Assembly: GCF_000819765.1 (NCBI RefSeq)
Contig: NZ_CDBT01000030.1
Span: 1 to 50,465, forward strand
Source of the DNA: Aeromonas bivalvium
Lineage (GTDB): Bacteria; Pseudomonadota; Gammaproteobacteria; Enterobacterales; Aeromonadaceae
DNA: 50,465 nucleotides
Direction of reading: 5' to 3'
The notes under the pieces were generated by a model. It did no database searches and had not been told where the DNA came from. It saw only the letters and a list, made by a program, of their open reading frames with translations. This document shows positions 45,815 to 50,465 of the stretch, piece after piece. Every line of letters starts with the position of its first letter. The stretch's first letter is position 1. The translations under genes and the position numbers were made by a program.

Positions 45815-46999
45815 CTATTCCCACACCCGCTCCAGCAGTGCCAACAGCTGCGCCCTGTCTGCATCCTTGCGGTTGTAGAGCAGGGCGCCGTCGTTGATGG
45901 CGAGATCCCGGATCCCGGGCAGCAGCGCCTTGTCGCTGAGGCCCGCCTCCCGCAGGGTGCGGGGCAGCTTGACCGTCTGCCACAGGGTATCGCGCAGTGC
46001 CTGCAACGCCTCGATGGCGGCCTGGGGTCGCCCCTCGGCCGGGGTCGCGGCAAAGCGCTCCGGCCCCACCAGGGGCAGCAGCAGACGGGCCAGCTCGGGG
46101 TCGATGCCGGGCCGGTTGTAGTCGAGCACTGCGGGCAGGAAGAGGTTCATACACAGGCCGTGGGGCAGGTGGCTGCGGGCCCCCAGGCTGTGGCCCAGGG
46201 CGTGCACCAGCCCCACCATGGAGTTGGAAAACGCCATGCCCGCCAGGGTGGAGCCCTCCGCCAGTTGCAGCCGCAGGCGCTTGTCCTCGGGGGCCAGCAG
46301 CACCCTGGGCAGGGCATCGGCGATCTTCTCCACCGCCATCAGGGCCAGGGCGTCGCTGACCGGGTTCTTGCCGTTGCCGATGAAGGCCTCGATGGCGTGG
46401 GTCATGGCATCCATGGCGGTGGCGGCGGTGATGGGCAGCGGCAGCCCCAGGGTGAGGCGGGGATCCAGCACCGCCAGCCGGGGCAGCAGGAAGGGGGAGG
46501 TGAAGGGCACCTTGCGCCCGCTCCCTTCGTCCTTGATCACCGCCACCAGGGTCACTTCGGAGCCGGTCCCCGCCGTGGTGGGCACCACCGCCAGGGGGTT
46601 GAGGGGACGGGTCAGGCAATCCGCCCCGGCATAGTCGAGCAGCCGCTCGCCCCCCAGGGTCGCCAGTATGTTCACCGCCTTGGCGGTGTCGATGACGGAG
46701 CCGCCGCCAAGGGCCAGCAGGCTGTCACAGCCCAGCGCCCGGTAGTGGCGGGCGATCCGCTCCACCACGGCGGTGGAGGAGTCGGCCGGGATCTCGTCCC
46801 AGATGGCGGCGACCGGCAAGGCCCCCTCGGCCATCACATCGGCCAGCAGGGTGGCGAGCCCGCTGCCGCTGACCCCCTTGTCGGTGAGCAGCAGCGGGCG
46901 GCTAGCCCCCAATCCCCTCAAGGCATCCGGCAACTGCTCCAGTGCCTGCTCCCCCGCCATCAGCTTGACCGGGCAGAAAAAATCGTAATAACGGCTCAT
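45815..46999 (-). CDS. Iron-containing alcohol dehydrogenase
   Basis: 394 residues, type III family, a second copy in the window but only distantly related to the YiaY-like one. Nucleotide-binding ALGGGSVIDTAKAVNIL, TTAGTGSEVT, and metal ligands in ATAMDAMTHAIEAFIG and VHALGHSLGARSHLPHGL. Substrate unknown; in its operon it could reduce or oxidise the partner of the aldehyde dehydrogenase. GGAG before the ATG at 46999. Last gene of the TetR-controlled operon. Confidence 0.9.
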   Translation of the reverse strand: MSRYYDFFCPVKLMAGEQALEQLPDALRGLGASRPLLLTDKGVSGSGLATLLADVMAEGALPVAAIWDEIPADSSTAVVERIARHYRALGCDSLLALGGGSVIDTAKAVNILATLGGERLLDYAGADCLTRPLNPLAVVPTTAGTGSEVTLVAVIKDEGSGRKVPFTSPFLLPRLAVLDPRLTLGLPLPITAATAMDAMTHAIEAFIGNGKNPVSDALALMAVEKIADALPRVLLAPEDKRLRLQLAEGSTLAGMAFSNSMVGLVHALGHSLGARSHLPHGLCMNLFLPAVLDYNRPGIDPELARLLLPLVGPERFAATPAEGRPQAAIEALQALRDTLWQTVKLPRTLREAGLSDKALLPGIRDLAINDGALLYNRKDADRAQLLALLERVWE

Positions 47000-47015
47000 C
47001 GCGTTCTCCTCGTGT

Positions 47016-47534
47016 TCAACCGGTCAGCAGACCCAGATAGATGTGGCAGGCCCGCGCGAGCTTGCGATGCGGGTCGGGGTAGTGGCGAAGCAGGGGCCGC
47101 GCGATGAAGGCGGGCAGGATCAGCGCTTGCAGCTGCTCCAGCGCCCGCACCAGGTGCATGGCCGCGTCGAGATCCCCCTCCACCAGCAGCCGGTTTTCGC
47201 AAAAGGCCTGGTTGATGCCGAGGCGAAAACTGAGGGCGCGAAAGGCGACGGCGGGGTGCTTGAAGCGCACCCGCAGCGAATGGGAAGCGGCATCCCCCGG
47301 GTGCGGCTCGGGGGCCGCGCCAGTGCGCCAGCGTCCAGCCGTCTTGTGCAGCGTCAGCCCGCCCGCCAGGCCATTCACCGCCAGCCTGATGGTGAGGCCG
47401 TCCGGCAGGGGGGCCAGCTCGCGGCGCACCGCCTCGTCGACCCGGGCGGCGCGGCACAGGGTGCGGCCGATGATCCAGAGCAGGCTGCCAATCCAGAGGC
47501 GCCTGCCGGTGGCAAGCAGGGGGTCAGGGCGCAT
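47016..47534 (-). CDS. SCP2-like hypothetical protein
   Basis: 172 residues. The central part (FKHPAVAFRALSFRLGINQAFCENRLLVEGDLDAAMHLVRAL) resembles the SCP2 sterol/lipid-binding fold, with the GDLDxAM pattern near its end. Start at 47534 with GGAGG upstream. Its 5' end overlaps the TetR gene by 11 bases and the alcohol dehydrogenase follows after 16 bp. A lipid-binding or carrier role for the operon substrate is an inference. Confidence 0.65.
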   Translation of the reverse strand: MRPDPLLATGRRLWIGSLLWIIGRTLCRAARVDEAVRRELAPLPDGLTIRLAVNGLAGGLTLHKTAGRWRTGAAPEPHPGDAASHSLRVRFKHPAVAFRALSFRLGINQAFCENRLLVEGDLDAAMHLVRALEQLQALILPAFIARPLLRHYPDPHRKLARACHIYLGLLTG

Positions 47535-48114
47535 GGGGACCTCCGCTGATGGCGGACCAGAACAGGGCGAAGGCGCTCTCCTGCCAGTGGGGGTCTTCCC
47601 CAAGATCGGGCTGATCGACAAAGAGGGAGGCGCAGGCCAGGAACTGGCCCTGGCACACCTCCAGCATCAGGGCCGGCGGGGCCGACATCAGCTCGCCGCT
47701 GGCTTGGCCCCGGGCGAGCAGGCTTGGCAGAAAAGGCAAGGTCTCCGCCAGGATCTGGCTGCGCAGGGGGCGGGCCAGCAGGGGGGAGTGGAAAAAGCCC
47801 AGCACGAACCTGAGCTCCCGGGGGTGGGCCTGCATCCAGCCCATCGCCTGGTGCCAGTAGTGGCGGGCCTGCACCTCAAGGGGGATCGCGGGGTCCGCCT
47901 CGCTGATGGCGGCCCCCAGGCGCGCCTTGATCTCCTGATAGAGGCTCTGGATCAGCAGCTCCTTGCTGGGAAAGTGGTGAAACAGGGTGCCATTGGCCAC
48001 CCCGGCCGCCTTGGCGATGCGGGCGGTGGCGGCGCCTTGCAGGCCATCCTCGGCGCACAGGGCCAGGGCGGCATCCAGGATCTGGCGGCGTTTGTCGGTC
48101 ATGGTCTCTCGCAT
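47524..48114 (-). CDS. TetR family regulator
   Basis: 196 residues. N-terminal helix-turn-helix RRQILDAALALCAEDGLQGAATARIAKAAGVANGTLFHHFPSKELLIQ; the C-terminal ligand-binding part is not assigned. ATG 48114 with GGAGG; ATG 48102 is also in frame. Gene 2 of the operon, after the aldehyde dehydrogenase and before the SCP2-like gene; it probably represses the whole operon through the palindrome at 49570-49587. Confidence 0.9.
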   Translation of the reverse strand: MRETMTDKRRQILDAALALCAEDGLQGAATARIAKAAGVANGTLFHHFPSKELLIQSLYQEIKARLGAAISEADPAIPLEVQARHYWHQAMGWMQAHPRELRFVLGFFHSPLLARPLRSQILAETLPFLPSLLARGQASGELMSAPPALMLEVCQGQFLACASLFVDQPDLGEDPHWQESAFALFWSAISGGPHAP

Positions 48115-48122
48115 CTCGCCTC

Positions 48123-49547
48123 CTAGCGCAGAAACAGGGCCATCATCAGCCGCTGGTACCAGCGTCGATAGGGGGGGTGAATGAGGGCGCCTGTGCTGAA
48201 GCGCCCGCGGCGCAGCACGGTTTTCGCCTTGGAGAAGGCGAGAAAGCCCTCGCGGCCGTGATAGTGGCCCATGCCGGAGGGACCGATGCCGCCGAAGGGG
48301 GCATCGTCCGCCGCCACCTGGAACAGGCTCTCGTTGATGGCCATGCCCCCGGCGTGGGTCTCCCGGATGAGGCGGCGCTGCAGGGGCTCATCCAGGCTCA
48401 TCAGATAGAACGCCAGAGGGCGCGGCCGGGCCGCCACATAGGCCAGGGCTTCTTCTATGTCGTCATAGGGCACCAGGGGCAGCAGGGGGCCGAAGATCTC
48501 CTGCTGCATCAGCTGGCAGTGGCCGGGCACCTCGGTCAGCAGGTGGGGCACCAGCTTGCGGGTGGCGTCATTTCGGGCGGGCGTGCCGCAGGGGTGGATC
48601 TGGGCGCCGGCCTCTCTGGCCTCGTCGAGCCAGGCGGTGAGCCGTTGGTACTGGGGGGCGTTGATGATGGCGCCATAATCCGGGCTCTCGAGCCCTTTGG
48701 GGTAGAGGCGGCGAAAATGGGCCTGATAGGCCTCGATAAAGGCCTGCTCCTGCCCCTTCGGCAGCAGCACATAGTCGGGGGCCACGCAGATCTGGCCGGC
48801 GTTGAGGCTCTTGGCGAAGATCATCCGCTCCACCGCCAGGGCCAGGGGCATGTCGGGGGCGATGAGACAGGGGCTCTTGCCGCCGAGCTCCAGGGTCAGC
48901 GGCGTGAGCTGGGGGGCGGCGGCGGCCATCACCAGCCGACCCACAGCGGTGGAGCCGGTGAACACCAGGTGATCGAAGGGAAGGGCGCTGAAGGCGGCCG
49001 CGAGCTCGGCGTCCCCCTCAACGACCACCACCTCGTCACCGCCGAGGGCCTCATCGAGCAGGGTGCGCAGCACGGCGTTGGTGTGGGGGGTGAACTCGGA
49101 GAGCTTGATCATGGCGCGATTGCCGGCGGCGAGGGCGCCGATGAGGGGGCCGAGGCTCAGCATCACCGGGAAGTTCCAGGGCACCATGATGCCGACCACG
49201 CCGAGGGGCTGGTAGTGCACCTCGACCCTGGCGGGGGCCAGCAGCAGGCCGGGATGACGGCGCTCCGGTTTCATCCAGCCCTTGAGCCGCTTCAGGGTGT
49301 AGTTGATCTGCATGACGCAGGGCAGTATATCGGCAATCAGGCTGTCGTAGTCGCTGCGCTGGCCATAGTCCCGGGCCAGGGCATCGCACAGGGCCTGCTT
49401 GTGGCCGAGCAGGGCGCCCTTGAGTTGGGTGAGGCCGCTGCGGCGCTGTGCCAGGCTTGGCATGGGGTGTGCCTGGCAAGCCTGCCTGAGGCGGATCAGC
49501 TGATCGGGCAGGGAGAACTTGTCCGCTGGGGGGAAGGTGGTATCCAT
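48123..49547 (-). CDS. Coniferyl-aldehyde-dehydrogenase-like aldehyde dehydrogenase
   Basis: 474 residues. NAD(P)-dependent oxidation of aldehydes to acids. Catalytic Cys in SLNAGQICVAPDYVL, Glu in TLELGGKSPCLI, cofactor fold PWNFPVML and FTGSTAVGR, and FGGIGPSGMGHYHGREGF near the C-terminus. The CalB-type family includes coniferyl aldehyde and long-chain aldehyde dehydrogenases; the hydrophobic C-terminal tail (LIHPPYRRWYQRLMMALFL) may bind membrane. First gene of the TetR operon. Confidence 0.88.
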   Translation of the reverse strand: MDTTFPPADKFSLPDQLIRLRQACQAHPMPSLAQRRSGLTQLKGALLGHKQALCDALARDYGQRSDYDSLIADILPCVMQINYTLKRLKGWMKPERRHPGLLLAPARVEVHYQPLGVVGIMVPWNFPVMLSLGPLIGALAAGNRAMIKLSEFTPHTNAVLRTLLDEALGGDEVVVVEGDAELAAAFSALPFDHLVFTGSTAVGRLVMAAAAPQLTPLTLELGGKSPCLIAPDMPLALAVERMIFAKSLNAGQICVAPDYVLLPKGQEQAFIEAYQAHFRRLYPKGLESPDYGAIINAPQYQRLTAWLDEAREAGAQIHPCGTPARNDATRKLVPHLLTEVPGHCQLMQQEIFGPLLPLVPYDDIEEALAYVAARPRPLAFYLMSLDEPLQRRLIRETHAGGMAINESLFQVAADDAPFGGIGPSGMGHYHGREGFLAFSKAKTVLRRGRFSTGALIHPPYRRWYQRLMMALFLR

Positions 49548-49569
49548 GATGGGCTCCGCACAAAAAACA

Positions 49570-49619
49570 ACCGACTGATTAGTCGGTCCAAATCTAGCGA
49601 CTCGTTATCAGCTTGTAAA
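49570..49619 (-). promoter_or_regulatory. Promoter and TetR-type operator of the aldehyde dehydrogenase operon
   Basis: Minus-strand -35 TTTACA (49619-49614), 17-bp spacer, -10 TAGATT (49596-49591). Immediately downstream ACCGACT-GATT-AGTCGGT (49570-49587) is a perfect 7-4-7 inverted repeat at the probable transcription start, 23 bp before the start codon, a classical repressor position. Confidence 0.7.
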
Positions 49620-49759
49620 CAAGGCGCTGGCTCAGGGAGGCTTGAGGGGAGAGGTGTTGCCTGGAACTGTGCTCGGGCTCCCATTTCTGGGGCATCCGGA
49701 TTGGTTTTGTATCCAATAAGGGGTAATTGTGACCCATCGACTCGGAGGGAGAACCGCAT

Positions 49760-50053
49760 ATGACCAGGGAATTGCACAGCCTGCTGGCCCGGCTGGATGA
49801 CGTCATCGCACGCATGCCGGACAGCTTCACCACCTATGAGTTTGCCCAGAAGCTGGCACTGCAGCATCAGCGGGAGTATTTCGCCGCGGGCCACTCCCTG
49901 GCGGGCCAGGAGCAGAACCTGCTGCGCCTGCTCCACGAGAAGATAGCCCTGGCGCTGGCGAGCCATGACGGCGTCATCGAAGGGGCCTTGCTGCCCTGCG
50001 TGACCCCCTGGGGGGAGCGCGCCACCTCCCCCCGCTGGCACCGCAAGCACTGA
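49760..50053 (+). CDS. Hypothetical protein
   Basis: 97 residues. ATG at 49760 with GGAGG in range. Helical sequence (LHSLLARLDDVIARMPDSFTTYEFAQKLALQHQREYFAA) and a basic end (RATSPRWHRKH). No signal peptide or family recognised. A terminator follows, and the NlpC/P60 gene is convergent. Confidence 0.7.
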   Translation: MTRELHSLLARLDDVIARMPDSFTTYEFAQKLALQHQREYFAAGHSLAGQEQNLLRLLHEKIALALASHDGVIEGALLPCVTPWGERATSPRWHRKH

Positions 50054-50066
50054 GGTGTGGATGACG

Positions 50067-50088
50067 AAAAGGCCCCGCGGGGCCTTTT
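50067..50088. terminator. Bidirectional terminator between convergent genes
   Basis: AAAAGGCCCCGCGGGGCCTTTT, a perfect 22-base palindrome, then CGTTTTG; it ends the hypothetical gene and probably the NlpC/P60 gene. Confidence 0.85.
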
Positions 50089-50110
50089 CGTTTTGATGTG
50101 ACGGGTTCTG

Positions 50111-50465
50111 CTACTGGATCAGCCTGCGGGCCTGCCAGTAGCGGCTGTTCCAGTAGACGTTGTCGAGCCGCGAGCGGATCACCCCCTTGCTGGTGGAGGC
50201 GTGGATGAACTCCCCAGCCCCGGTGTAGACCCCGACGTGGTACTGCTGCCAGCCGGTCTTGAAGAACACCAGATCCCCGTGGCGCAGCTCGCTGCGCGCC
50301 ACCGAGGTGCCCAGACTGGCCTGGGATTGCGTGGTGCGGGGCAGGTCAAAGCCCAGTACCTGGCTGTAGGCGAGCTGGGTGAAGGCGGAGCAGTCGAGGC
50401 CGGCCCGGCTGCTGCCGCCCATGCGATAGGGCACACCGCGCCATTGCTGGAAGAAGCCGTCGAAC
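50111..50465 (-). CDS. NlpC/P60 family cell-wall hydrolase (5' end outside window)
   Basis: C-terminal 118 residues visible. The reading frame continues past 50465 as FDGFFQQWRGVPYRMGGSS. Catalytic Cys in GLDCSAFTQLAY, His in YHVGVYTG, and HASTSKGVIRS; this is the DL-endopeptidase fold of Spr/NlpC lipoproteins, which cut peptidoglycan stem peptides. The signal peptide and start are not in the window. Whether it corresponds to spr (mepS) or nlpC cannot be told. Confidence 0.9.
   Translation of the reverse strand, partial: FDGFFQQWRGVPYRMGGSSRAGLDCSAFTQLAYSQVLGFDLPRTTQSQASLGTSVARSELRHGDLVFFKTGWQQYHVGVYTGAGEFIHASTSKGVIRSRLDNVYWNSRYWQARRLIQ

Overview
The window looks like a chromosomal segment of a high-GC gammaproteobacterium, most likely Aeromonas. 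The reasons are a tmRNA encoding the tag ANDENYALAA, E. coli-like gene neighbourhoods (smpB/ratA/ratB/bamE; yffB-dapE-ypfN; divergent bioA and bioBFCD followed by htpX), and proteins of E. coli length but clearly diverged. The genus is an inference from gene content; no database was searched.

Positions 1 to about 4714 are the integrase end of a genomic island inserted at the 3' end of ssrA; its other end lies outside the window. The island carries a P4-type tyrosine recombinase next to ssrA, an Xre/MbcA/ParS-type antitoxin without a visible RES toxin, an AT-rich 376-residue gene of unknown function, and a class II Fic AMP-transferase-like gene whose promoter overlaps a tandem 34-bp palindromic repeat. 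From 4714 on, the sequence is core-like chromosome.

5.0-11.8 kb: tmRNA and its partner SmpB, RatA/RatB, a TIP30-like dehydrogenase, outer-membrane assembly lipoprotein BamE, an iron alcohol dehydrogenase (YiaY-like), uridine phosphorylase behind several CG-centred palindromes, a RluA-type pseudouridine synthase and a lipoprotein.

11.8-22.0 kb: a translationally coupled DUF1523/winged-helix pair, a chemoreceptor gene broken by one missing base, a LysE exporter, an operon placing a GH84 glycosidase between two cation/proton antiporters, and the lysine/peptidoglycan cluster yffB-dapE-M15 peptidase-ypfN.

22.0-33.0 kb: two possible small-RNA loci, a Dcu C4-dicarboxylate carrier preceded by NarL-like and FNR-like sites, asnS, a heme-c/HAMP protein lacking an output domain, and the biotin genes arranged around a BirA operator.

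33.1-50.5 kb: htpX, a MOSC-ferredoxin reductase-ferredoxin fusion, a penicillin/AHL acylase divergent from a membrane-anchored AraC regulator, YdcH, MATE and SulP transporters, cysM, and a TetR-controlled operon (aldehyde dehydrogenase, TetR, SCP2-like protein, iron alcohol dehydrogenase) with a visible promoter and operator. The window ends inside an NlpC/P60 lipoprotein gene.
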